A DNA stretch of 64,000 bases from Epiperipatus broadwayi (lineage: Eukaryota; Onychophora; Udeonychophora; Euonychophora; Peripatidae). The stretch lies in contig JAQFVV010006698.1 of assembly GCA_028023455.1 (NCBI GenBank), positions 393,303 to 457,302 of the forward strand, given 5' to 3'. A model generated the notes under the pieces. It made no database searches and had not been told where the DNA came from. It saw only the letters and a list, made by a program, of their open reading frames with translations. The translations under genes were made by a program, and so were the position numbers. This document shows positions 23,274-34,120 of the stretch, in pieces. The first letter of the stretch is position 1. Each line of letters starts with the position of its first letter.

Positions 23274-26204
23274 GTTCGATAAATAGCTTATTCTAATTGA
23301 TTTTAACTTTGTCAATATATTGTCATTGTTTGTGATGTATCACTTTAGGCTTAGTGAACATTATGTGTAAAAAATGAGTTTTGAAATTTAAGTTAATTAT
23401 AACAAATTGAATATAAATAAAAGACTTGAATTAAATAAACTGAATATCGAAAATTGCTTTTGTTTACTAATATTTTAATCCGAAAAAGGTTTTTTATTTA
23501 TATGTATTTATATTATTTTTAAAATTAACTTGAATTCAAAAATTCATTTTTAGATATAAACTTCTTATTCCAATTTTTTATTTTAAATATAAAGTTTGCT
23601 GATCTTTATAAAAATAACAAATCTCAAGTTCTAGAATTATTATCACCGGTCCATTACATCACAGTAGTCTAATCCAAAAGATTCCAATTGCTAGGTTTTA
23701 TAATGTGTGTTTTTTTTTTTTTTTTGGTAAATAAAATATTTGAATGATGTATGTAAACCGAATGTCGAAATTTGCTTTTGTTTACTTTTTTTTTTTATCC
23801 AAAAAAGTTTTTATTATTCATAGTAATTTTTTTAAATTAACTTGAATACAAAAATGTACACTTTAAATATAAAGCTCATATTCATAATATTTTTTTAAAA
23901 TGAAGTTGAGTTAAAAACTTATTTTTAAATTTATAGTTTGCTAATCCTTAAAATGTAACAGATGTAAAGTATTACAATAATTATCACACAGTTCTAAATT
24001 GATATGTTTTATGCTGTTTTTATATTGGGTTTTTTTTTTTTTTTGTAAATATAATTAAAAAAAAAACATTGACGTTTAATTTTTAAAACAAGCTTTTTAT
24101 TCACAAGTTACTCATTATTCTCGTCTATACTTGTAATTCTCCTCGTCTAAACATCTAGCCTGTCTCATCAATATATTCTATAAACAATGTGTTTATTCTA
24201 TTGATTACATAATTTAAATTAGATACTTTTTTTTTGCTTTAAATCCATTAAGTTTTCCATTGTTTTGCCAATAACCCCTTAGCTCTGAAAAAGATTGCAA
24301 TATTTTTAACTAAGAGAAAAAATTTGAAGTATTTTTTATATATGTACATATTTAGCTAACTTTGCTCATTTTATTACGTATTATATATTAAACATCAAAC
24401 AAAAAATATGTTTCTGTAATCCAAAGTATAACCACATTATTTTAATGCAAGTTGTCTATTTCCGATTTCTTTTTTACTCTTTTAATTTTTTAAACTGTTT
24501 TGAAAACCATTCTAAGACTGTCTTTAATTTACTTTTTGAATATTATTGAAAATAAGTTACATGATCAGTTATAAAAGTAGGTTTTAATATTTATATTGAC
24601 ACATAATCTATGCTTAATCCATTTTAATTATTTACCTCCGTTTTTAGTCATAATGGTATTGAAAACTTTAATTTTAATTTTGTATACGTAAAAACGGTTT
24701 TATTAATTTTATTATATAGGAGAGAATGGCCTCCAAGTTTAACTATATTTTTTAAAAAATAAATTGAAAATATAATTTTTTATTTCACTGGAAAAAAAAT
24801 GGTGGGTGGAGTGATTAATATTTTATATGTGTAATATAACAATAGGGGTGAGAACACAAATGTGACATATTATTTATATAACAATGTGATAATATCCAAC
24901 CACACTATTATTAGCACTTTTTATGAAAAGAGAACCTTGTCACTCCTTTGAATTTTCTATAAACTAGTAATTTATCCATTATTCTGTGTGCATTAGTATT
25001 ACATTACATAATTGATAGAACGAGATAAATAATATAATCTGGCAAAAATAATAAATGTTAGAAAATGAATTACTTTTATAAACGAACATTTAAAAAAAAA
25101 TACTCTGTTTATATTTCACAATTTTCATTAGCTAAAATTTACGAAACTTACAACCAAGTGTAGGATATTAAAATAGATAAAATGTATTCTGCCACACAAT
25201 AATGAACATTGACAAATGTGTTCTCATAAATATAGCAAACTTTAGTATACTAACTAAACATAAAACTATCGAACTATGCCTAATTTATATTAATTACCTG
25301 CTCGATTTTTACAATCACTTTTAATTATTTCGATTTCGTATTCAAAAACGTTTGTCGATCATTATCGAATATATAAATAATTAAAAGTGTACATTATCAC
25401 AAACTGGAAGACACAGCGCAAAGATTTCCACATATACCATAAGTATTAATAATTTTTATTAGTCATAAATTATACTAGATATTATCTATATAATGAATAT
25501 TTGTGTAAGATTAATTTTCATTACAGAAATATTCAATAAATATAAAGTTTGCTAATCTTTTCAAAACTAACAAACCTAAAATGTTATATTAATTATCGCA
25601 GGACGATTATGCGCTAGTTTCAAAATACCTAATTGCTAAGTTTCATTCTGTTTTTATGAATATATTTATAAAAATATTTTTAAAAAAACTATGCATGGTT
25701 AATTTTTAAACCCAAAGATTCTTATTAATAAATTACCCATAATACTTGTACTCATCCTTGGGTTTTTTTTGTTGTGCCTGTCCTCTTCTATACATTTTTA
25801 AACAATGGGTTTATTGCAATAATTGCAGGACTTGATTGAGAGATTATTTTCTTTTCCTTTAAAGGCATTAACTTTTCCATTGTTAGACCACAATTTTCTT
25901 AGCCCTGAAAAAGATTGTCATATATTTTATTTTTATATAAGAAAACGTATTTAAAGTAAGTAATACTTATATAATGATTTAGTTAACATATTTTGCTCAT
26001 TTCATTAGGTGTTAAACATCAAAAACTTTCTGTAAGCAAAATATAGCTTCACTTTTTTAATGCAAGTTGTCTATTTCCATTTCTTTTTTTACTCTTGATC
26101 AATTCTTTAAGTAGTTTTTAAAAACATTCTAACTTTGACTTGAATATTATTGAAAATGTTATATCAGTTATAAAACTTAGTTTCTTTTAATATTATTCTA
26201 TACT

Positions 26205-26249
26205 AATAAAGCGTGATAAACAGAGCAGCTCTCTTTATCACGCTTTATT
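26205..26249. repeat. Perfect 16-bp hairpin within an insertion
   Basis: AATAAAGCGTGATAAA (26205-26220) and TTTATCACGCTTTATT (26234-26249) are exact complements around a 13-nt loop. The other copy of the long repeat lacks this segment, so a hairpin-bearing insert of about 85 bp entered here. Confidence 0.85.
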
Positions 26250-27042
26250 CGCGAAGAATAATTTTCATTATCTGACAGAATTTTTATATTATTAATATTT
26301 ATATGACTACATAATCTACGCTTAATCCATCTTAATTACTTGGCTCCATTTTTAAATAATTATAATGGTATTGACAACTTAACTTTAGTTTTTTTCTTTT
26401 TCTTTTTGGGCTTCTAATAAAGTATTAGGAATGGTCAGTTTCGTGAAGAATTTAAATATATAAAGTATGATTTTATTTTATTTTAAGAAACGCTCATAAA
26501 CGCTTTACTATAGGAGAGAATTAGCGGCAAATTTAACTCAATATTTTAACGTTTATTTCACTGCCCGCTTTCAAATTAAATTTTAAAACGATTGTATATT
26601 TGCGTAAATGTTGAAAATGTCCGGCTTATAGTGTAGTTACTGGATGTATCCGTTGATATTGAAGCAGTGAAATTTGTCTTAATGTAAATGCCGAATTTTT
26701 ATATAATACTAGGCAACTTAGTACTCAAATAAATTGCCAAATTTAACAAATTTTAATTCTGATTATATTTAGTTTCAAAAGGTTTTGACTAAAATTTGCA
26801 AGACAAGTACATAGCACCACACACGTAGAATAAGAATTAAAAAAAGGCTACAGAGTTTTAAACAAAGATATGTGGTTTACATTATAGATACTAGAGTTGA
26901 AAAAAAATACAAATCTGTGCAACAGTAAAAAAAAAAAAAAATACAGTTTTGAAAGCATATATTTTCTGACCGTTGCATAGGATTTGCATCTATGTACTGC
27001 ATTAATGTATTTGTTGCTTTTGATTATCTATATCTAGTTATT

Positions 27043-27258
27043 TTACAATAGTAAATTGTCATAAATTCGAGCGAGTTGCATTAGTGACCATGTGTCTGAA
27101 TAAATGTCCGTTGGTGGAATTTGTTCATATCTTATGCGTATAATATTAATTTTGCCTAAATGCGTTAGGCAGTGTCTTCTATTTGAACTATACATGTCTG
27201 TACATCTAATAACATAATATTGAGAATTGTAGAAACGTGCAGGTTTGAATGTGCTCAT
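27043..27258 (-). other. Unidentified open frame in a roughly 830-bp insertion
   Basis: 71 codons, with better codon diversity than its surroundings (FKPARFYNSQYYVIRCTDMY at the start, IYSDTWSLMQLARIYDN near the end). It lies in sequence present only in the second copy of the long repeat (about 26567-27395), so it arrived by insertion. No family is recognised and no start or splice signal supports it. It may be a relic of a mobile element or a retrocopy. Confidence 0.25.
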
Positions 27259-27796
27259 ATGCTATTTTTAAATATTTTGGGGATATTACTAAACATAGGA
27301 CATGTGAATAGAAGATGTGATTGCGTTTCCGATTCAGTCTCATTTATCCTATATTTAATAAACATTTACTGCACTAAGTAGCTTTTTCTGGAACAAACAA
27401 ATGTTGGATAGAGTGATTGATATTTTATATTTTAATTTTCAGTTAGCGATACGAACTGTTATGTATAATATAAGAACCGGGATGAGAATACAAGTGAGAC
27501 CGACATTGGTCACCAAAGGATGTCGCAATATCCAATCACAATATTACAAGTATTATACATTTCTTAGATAAAGAAAACCTTCCCAAGACATGTAAATTTT
27601 CCATAATCTAGCAATGTATCCATTATTCTGCATACATTACCTAGTGTTCTGTGTACATTAGCATGTTATTATAAGATTGAAATGTTAGTTGATAAAGTCG
27701 TGTAGAATATGGTAAATATTTTTTATTAAGTATAAGATGTGTAAATTTTAAATTTTGTATTACTACTGTAATTTTGTTTTTAAATTAATAGTGTTG

Positions 27797-27910
27797 TTGT
27801 CAAGCGTTGGTGGTCGAGAGGTCATCCCAGCCGCCTTACAAGCAGTTGTCCCGGGTTAGCGGAGTTTAGAGGGTTCGCTTTCCGGCCAATGCTATGACAC
27901 AGGAGAAAAA
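27797..27910 (+). mobile_element. tRNA-derived SINE, copy 3, with TSD and A tail
   Basis: Flanked by AATAGTGTTG at 27787-27796 and 27911-27920 (10-bp target duplication). It begins TTGTCAAGCGTTGGTGGTCGAG (A box TGGTCGAGAGG) and has CCGCCTTACAAGCAGTTG, then a B box GGTTCGCTTTCC and CGGCCAATGCTATGACAC, ending GGAGAAAAA. It is a complete retroposed unit of 114 bp consisting of little more than a tRNA-like head and a short tail. Confidence 0.85.
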
Positions 27911-27920
27911 AATAGTGTTG

Positions 27921-28262
27921 GATGTCTGTATTTCTTCAAAATAATATACGCAAATTTATAAATAAATATTTAAAAATACAGTATTTAAAAGCTTATAAAA
28001 ATATATGTATAACCGTCACTTAGGAGCGCTTTCATCCAACTTGTGGCTTTGTCAACTATCACGTTTAAAATGTCAGCTTTCCCATAATTCTATGATGTCA
28101 ACTTTCCCATAATTCTGTGATCTTAATGTTTGCTGCTTGCCAATTAACCAAATGTTGCTTGTATTTACATATCAACATCGCCTCTTTAATTTTCCTTTTA
28201 TTATTATTTCTTTCAATTTCCAATATTTTTACGTTGTATATATATATATATATATATATATA
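27921..28262 (-). mobile_element. PLE-A, second copy, abutting (TA)n
   Basis: Matches 2881-3290 block for block, without the fold-back arm: CTGTATTTCTTCAAAATAAT, ACCGTCACTTAGGAGCGC, CTTTCCCATAATTCT (twice), CAACATCGCCTCTTTAA. On the minus strand 28098-28236 reads KILEIERNNNKRKIKEAMLI then a stop after KITELWES, the putative GIY-YIG C-terminus of the element. The coding side ends exactly at (TA)13 (28237-28262). Confidence 0.55.
28237..28262. repeat. (TA)13 microsatellite at the PLE-A edge
   Basis: Perfect TA run at the point where the element's coding side stops; a second short run follows at 28281-28295. Confidence 0.9.
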
Positions 28263-28295
28263 AATTATCCGTAAGTACCATATATATATATATAT

Positions 28296-29600
28296 CAATA
28301 ATTACAGATATATAGTATTACTGAATATAGTTTAAAAGAAGATAAGAAATAAGAAAAATATTGTGATTGTTAAGGACATTTGATGTTGATCCAAAATATA
28401 AATTAATGCAAACTTTTTCTTCACTTATTTAATGATTGATTATAAGAAAGACATAATAACTAGTATATCATGTAAAATCAGATTAGATTACATGGTGATA
28501 AATTATTTACAATTGTTTCATGATAATTAATCATGATAAGTATTAGTTAATAATTTTAATTTAGTTTTTTTGTCAATTTATAAGCGAATGTTAAATTGTT
28601 TTGAAATGGAAGAATCGATTAGTATATTTGTTTTTTAATTATTTTTAAATGTAGCTAGATGTATGTAAAATTCCTCTCTGCATTTAGTTATGTAAATTCA
28701 TATATTTATTTAAAAAAAAAAACATCATTTCTCTGAAATGTTGATTGACTTGAGGAATGTTAGTAAAGAAGTGATACAAGCATTTTAATAAGTATATGAA
28801 TACTATATTATAATTAAATTGAACATAGGAAATTTTTGTATTAAATATAATTTACTTGTTTTATTGAATCGCGCGGTAGTAATATTATTTTAATAGAGTA
28901 GTGTTTTGTGATATTCTTATGCCATTGAGAGTATACTTTTTGGTATATACTTAATCTTAAAAAGACTTCTCTTACTGGATGATTAGATAACCGATTTCAT
29001 GATTACAGTGATTTTATTAAATAATTGGTTAATATTGATTTAATATATTAGATATGAAATGAATATTTGTACTATTAGAATTTTTTATTAAAAAAAATGA
29101 TTTGGCTGAGCTAAAAGTTTGTTATATATTACTACAATAGATGAGGAGTAGGTCTTTATTTTGTCAGAGTATATATTCTCTTTTTATGGTACCCAATTGT
29201 GTAGGCCTCTGTTGGTTAGTAGATGATTGAGTATGTATATTACAAAGTATATTATATTTTATGCAGCACAATTAAGTACTTACAATTATGGTATTGTGTG
29301 ATTACGTAAATATATTACATAACCATGTGGCTATGATTAATTAATAATATAATTGATAATTACTATATGGCAAAATATGAATGTTTACATCATTCGTGCT
29401 ATTAATGTATTATATGTTGGTTGTGACATTGGCAGGACATTATGAGACTGAAATTTATAAAATCTTATATTGTAATTAAAATAAAAGAAACATAAATGTT
29501 TTGTCAGTGAGAAATTTATAATAAAACAATTTATAAACATATATATGTTTTAGTATTGCTAATTTATAATACGATTTTTATGAGGAGTCATTTAATACAA
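28296..29600. other. Non-coding AT-rich sequence
   Basis: Nothing recognised. Confidence 0.5.
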
Positions 29601-29604
29601 AATA

Positions 29605-30540
29605 TAGAAAGGAAATGTCTAGCCCTATAAAAGAACCTAGTATCGGAAATTAGTAAAGATAAAGAAATAGAGGGCAAAATTTCAACCCCTGAAAAAGTTG
29701 ATCCCAAAATGATTTATATGATACATATCATAAATATCCTTAATGAGAAAATTACTAAATATTCAAAAGAAAATAGATAAATCATTTGAATTGATAAATA
29801 ATATTATGAAAGAAAATAAACAGTCAGGGGATAATAAACATTCAAGTAAATGTATCAAAGATTGTTTGTTGAATTGATAAGTAATATATTAGAAGAAAAT
29901 AGACAATCAGGTGAATTAATAAGAGAGTATTTAAAAAATAAATTTGAAAGACTTAATAAAAGAGTTAATAAAAAAGCTATTGAGCCATTAAAAATAGAAT
30001 TAATTATATCTGATAAAAATCCCAAGGAATATTAGATTTTAGATTACATGAATTCACAGATAGTACCATTAAAGAATACAAAAATCAGGTAGTAGAGACA
30101 ATAAATCATTGTAAAATTAGTGATGAAAAAATTAATCGTTGATTACTCTGGTTGGCACTGAGTGGCACTACCGCATGGAGAATTTTGCCTGTGTTAATAA
30201 CAGTTATATGTTAGCATACGAAATGGTGATCATGTGATAAAAATTGATGTTTTCAATATAACTTTATCTGGGGATATTAAAGATTTAGACTTGAGTAAGT
30301 TTTATTGCAGAACAGGTCGAAGTAGTGAAAAAGGAAATTAAACGCAGTAAAAGAAAAGCAAAATGTTATGTTAGTTGATAGAATGACATAATTTGGGGGA
30401 AATGAAATATTTATTAAAAATTTAATTACTGTCATTAAATTCACAATATATATCCAAGTGTATATCGAAATGGACAAAAATTATACTATACAATTAGACA
30501 AGTAGTCGACCCTGTAATGCGTATTGGACAATGCCACGTA
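29605..30540 (+). pseudogene. Decayed gag-like coding remnant, interrupted by a fold-back element
   Basis: Short open pieces in changing frames share a charged, helix-prone style and repeat a phrase: FELINNIMKENKQSGD (29780-29830) and ISNILEENRQSGELIREYLK (29875-29935), then NKRVNKKAIEPLKIELIISD up to 30035 and FRLHEFTDSTIKEYKNQVVE to about 30130. After the inserted hairpin half (30138-30238) a further piece reads SGDIKDLDLSKFYCRTGR and, near 30500, RQVVDPVMRIGQCHV, which could precede a lost zinc knuckle as in retroelement gag proteins. The family is not identified; the reading as a gag relic is inference. Confidence 0.3.
30138..30238. mobile_element. Fold-back element, copy 3 (one arm)
   Basis: TTGATTACTCTGGTTGGCACTGAGTGGCACTAC..GGAGAATTTTGCCTG corresponds to one arm of the hairpin at 14740-14969, followed by the shared outer sequence GTTAATAACAGTTATATG..GGTGATCATG. 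Only half of the palindrome is present. Confidence 0.65.
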
Positions 30541-32605
30541 TGAATAAAAATATCAGACTCTAATATAATAAGAGAACAAAACGATGTAATCATGTATGTT
30601 ATATTAAATATCTACTCGACTTTTACTCTGTTTTAATCTTCTAGATACAATCAATAACGTTTGCCGTTATCCTATATATAAATATTTAAACGTGTACACG
30701 ACCATAAACTAACGGGAATATACTTCAATATATTTAAAATAAACGCAAAAGTCATCAAATATACAATAAGTATTAATAATTTTTATTAGTCACAAATTCA
30801 CTAGATATCCGTTTAATGAGCAACTTTATTTATAGTGTAATTTTTAATACATTACAGAAATATTCATTAAATAAATAAATGCATACTCTATGCTTCAAAA
30901 TATATTTTTCAAAGTTTTTGAATTCAAGTTAGCTATAAAAAAATATAAATACGGAGATTTGAATTAAACATCAAACAGCTTTTTGTTTACACTGTTTTTA
31001 TTCAATAATTTGACGTCATATTCGGAGTAATTGTTTAAAATTAACTTAATTCAAAAACTCTTCAAATGCAGAATTCATTCGTGTTAAATTGAGTTACATA
31101 GCAAAACTTATTTTTTTAAATATAATGTTGCTAATCTTTTAAAAAAAATAATTATCGCTTGATGATTGTCACATCGGCTCTAATCCCAAATTATCCAATT
31201 GCTGTTTTAATCTGTTTTTACACTGATATTTGTCACAAAAGCATGTCATAATATCCAACCACAATATTATTATTAGTATCTTTTATATGTTCTTTAGAAA
31301 CAGGAGAATCTTGAGTTGAATTCCCTATAATCTATCAATTTATTCATTATTCTGTATATACATCAGCATACGATTATATAATTGATAAAAATATGAATGA
31401 TATAATTGGCAAAACGATATTTATTAGAAATTTAATTACTATTATAATCTGACATTAAATTCCATTAGCTAGAATTCAGAAAACAACCAAAGTGTAGTTG
31501 TATATCGAAATGGAAAAAAAAAATTATCCTGCCATACAAAGTAGGTATTATCATCTATTTAAGTGGACCCGTTTTGCTTATGGTTTGTGCATTAATATAA
31601 TAGTTGGAAATAAAACGATCTAATCATGTATGTTTATTACCTATTCGATTTTTACTCATTTTAATCGTCTCTATATATATTCAAGAAAATTAATCGATCA
31701 TCATCATATACACAAATAATTAAACGTAATGAAGGATACCATTCTAAATATTTTGGCTGTATTTCTTCAAAATTAATATAAAATTCAACTTGATATATGT
31801 TAAATACAGTAATCATAATTTAACTTAATCTGCTAGAAGTCTTTGCCAATTATATAACAATATAACATTGAATAATCAAAAGAAAACAATTTTTTATAGC
31901 TCCTATACTTCAGTTCAGTTCTCCCACAATTCTGTTATTTTAATGTATGATGATTGATAATTCATTAATAGTTGATTATTTCTTGAAATTAATATAGCTT
32001 TTTATTTGTCGTTTATTGTATATATTTTTGTTTTTATAATCAAATTTAAACCGTATTTACAGTTTTATTATCAAATATAACAGATGCTGATATTTTCATC
32101 TTTTCCTAATCATCTTTTTGAACTCTAATATAAAGACATGTTCTTTTATTTATTTTTGTAATGTACATCTAGACTATCTTTTAGATTAATTATCGCTGGA
32201 CATTATAACACACCAGTGCTAATGCACAAGTATCTACTTGTTGTTTATTCTGTTATTATAAAACATCTTTTCTCCATGTAAATTTAGTAAAAATTAAACA
32301 TTCTTATTCAAAACTTACCCAGTATATTTGTTTCCCTCCTCATCCTTCCTTGTATCCCTCCTCGTCTATACATTCATTTAACATTGTTTTATTCTAGTAC
32401 TCACATAATTTGGTTTAAGTATTTTTATTGATTTAAACCCATACAGTTTTATTATCTAAAAAGTATTAATATTTATAGGTTCTTTTAGTTAACATTTGCT
32501 CATTTTATTATGTATTAAATGGCAAAAAAATATTTCTGTAAGCAAAATATATATTCCCAATATTTTAATGTAAGTTATCTACTTTCATTTTTTTTGTTTA
32601 TTTGA
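30541..32605. repeat. Third, fragmentary copy of the long direct repeat
   Basis: Shares AAGTATTAATAATTTTTATTAGTCA at 30760 with 25440, TCATTATTCTGTATA at 31342 with 24978, and TAATGTAAGTTATCTACTTTC at 32567 with 24444. Some phrases recur inside it (GATCTAATCATGTATGTT near 31615 and GATGTAATCATGTATGTT near 30580), so internal duplication is likely. About 31745-31965 contains an ancient PLE-A-like stretch (CTGTATTTCTTCAAAAT, CCCACAATTCTG). Confidence 0.5.
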
Positions 32606-32609
32606 ATGT

Positions 32610-32815
32610 TACATGATGACCATTTTTTATACTTGCTCATAACTGTGACCTAAGGCTCCTCACTGATAAAAGCCTCAAACTAGAAACTAATCTGGCGATA
32701 TTGGATGAGTAGACACTGGATAGGGATTTTATGCACAGACTTTCTGGCATCCATTGATTACTCTGGTTTGCACTAAGTGGTTCTACTATATGGAGAGTTT
32801 TCCTGTTTTATTTGA
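32610..32815. mobile_element. Fold-back element, copy 4 (right half)
   Basis: Contains the loop and right arm of copy 1 (CTAATCTGGCGATATTGGATGAGTAGACAC, ATCCATTGATTACTCTGG) and ends GGAGAGTTTTCCTG, preceded by the shared outer sequence CTTGCTCATAACTGT. The left arm is replaced or lost. Confidence 0.65.
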
Positions 32816-33446
32816 ATATGATTGAACAAGTTATCAGATAAATCATAAGGAAATTAATGAGAACAATTTTTTTTGGCTTTGGGAATTTAGAATTGTTTGT
32901 TCCATGAATAGAAGTTTAAAGTACATAAGTGACCAATCTATGTTAAAGCAACAACTATCGCCAGGAAATAGTGATGTGCCAATTTAGCACGTGTGAAGAA
33001 TAGTTCCTTCTACAATATTTCAGCTGGATTATTAAACTATATACACAAATAAGACTCAGTGCCCCAGTAGTTAAAAATGACGATTACTTTCTTCTTTGTA
33101 ATCATTAAACTCCATTTGTGCAAGTAATATCACAATTTAATCATCAAGCAAATAATAATCATTCTATTTGAAATATGATCAATAATATAGTTAATTGGAG
33201 AATTAATATGCATCAGCAGTTGTTTCTAAGTTTAATCATTTATTTTATTTCAACATGTGATTATTGGCCTATATTGTATTAAAAGTTGTATTTTAGATTT
33301 TTAGTATTTTAAAATTATAAGCTTGGTTTGATCAATAGTACATGTCTATTATTTTTTTTTTCATTTATAAGCTTTTAGTATTTCACAATATATTAGTTGC
33401 TCCCATTTTTATATTGTCACGTGATTTGATCAGCATAGCTGTAAGC
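32816..33446. other. Non-coding
   Basis: Nothing recognised. Confidence 0.5.
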
Positions 33447-33467
33447 AAAAGCTTTTAACTTTTTTTT

Positions 33468-33559
33468 CTCCATATGTCATAGCATCAGCCGGGATGCGAA
33501 CCCACAACAACTTGCTTGCAAGGCGGCTGCAATGACCTCTCGGCTAACAACGTTTGACC
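33468..33559 (-). mobile_element. tRNA-derived SINE, copy 4, with 21-bp TSD
   Basis: A 92-bp insert flanked by identical 21-bp repeats (33447-33467 and 33560-33580, AAAAGCTTTTAAC followed by eight T). Minus strand: GTTGTTAGCCGAGAGGTC (A box TAGCCGAGAGG), GCCGCCTTGCAAGCAAG, then B box GGTTCGCATCCC, CGGCTGATG, GCTATGACATATGGAG and an A tail merging with the duplication. The long TSD and A tail show LINE-mediated retroposition. The limits agree with the other three copies, so the unit itself is this short. Confidence 0.9.
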
Positions 33560-33589
33560 AAAAGCTTTTAACTTTTTTTTAATTATTTA

Positions 33590-34120
33590 TGTTAATGGCG
33601 ATTTTGTAATAAATGGTTATATCCTACCATAGGTGCTTTGGGTGGTTTTTAGATTTTAAAAAGGCCTTGCCGTCTTTCAGTACCACTGGATTTCTGTATA
33701 TACCTTGAAATAAAGAACCATTCTTCTTTCAACTAAAAAATTGTGAATGGATGTTGATTATAATTTTCCACTTCCATAGTAAATTTGATATGAAAAGAAT
33801 TTTAAAAAAATCATCAAGAGCGTGTTTAGCATGTTGCCAAATAATAAAAGGTCTTATCAATATTCATCAGGCATACAGATGGGTTTTTAACTGCTGATAT
33901 CAAATTTTCTTTTCCATGTTCTCCATAAAAATAGAAGCCAATTCTGGAGAAACTGGTGAACCCATAGCTAAACTAATGATTCATCTGACAGTCAAAAAAA
34001 TACATTTAAAATGCAATCAACCTTGCAGCCAAATCATGCAATTGAATATTTTTCAAACTTTCAATAACTTTGTTTACAGGTAACTGATAAAATTGGGAAG
34101 GTTTTAAACAAAAACATATT
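33590..34120 (-). pseudogene. PLE-F: decayed Penelope-like reverse transcriptase
   Basis: Minus-strand pieces in several frames follow the order of a Penelope-like RT: LPVNKVIESLKN (34085-34050), then FSYGFTS/LAMGSPVSPELASIFMEN at about 33975-33915 (the MGSP.SP.LA block of RT motif B), FIIWQHAKHALDDF near 33855-33815 (the region after the catalytic YxDD motif, which is itself eroded), and GIYRNPVVLKDGKA near 33710-33670 (matching the conserved VYRKPT region that follows LPFLD). No GIY-YIG domain follows; the SINE lies beyond. It is an inactive, old copy of a family different from PLE-C. Confidence 0.6.

Larger units (their letters stand above)
23300..27690. repeat. Two diverged copies of a long non-coding direct repeat
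   Basis: Ordered blocks recur: TAATGCAAGTTGTCTATTTCC at 24444 and 26057; TAATCCAT(T/C)TTAATTA at 24617 and 26321; AGGAGAGAAT at 24719 and 26514; TCCATTATTCTG at 24976 and 27619; CATTACAGAAATATTCA at 25522. Two units of about 1.6-2.6 kb are implied, the second enlarged by insertions at about 26195-26280 and 26567-27395. Part of a third unit lies at 30.4-32.6 kb. No coding potential is seen, so this could be an old non-autonomous element or a long-unit satellite. Confidence 0.6.

Noticed and set aside
4831-33559. Functional tRNA genes at the four tRNA-like sites
   Set aside because: A tails, target duplications, mismatched arms and repeated identical limits show retroposed SINEs.
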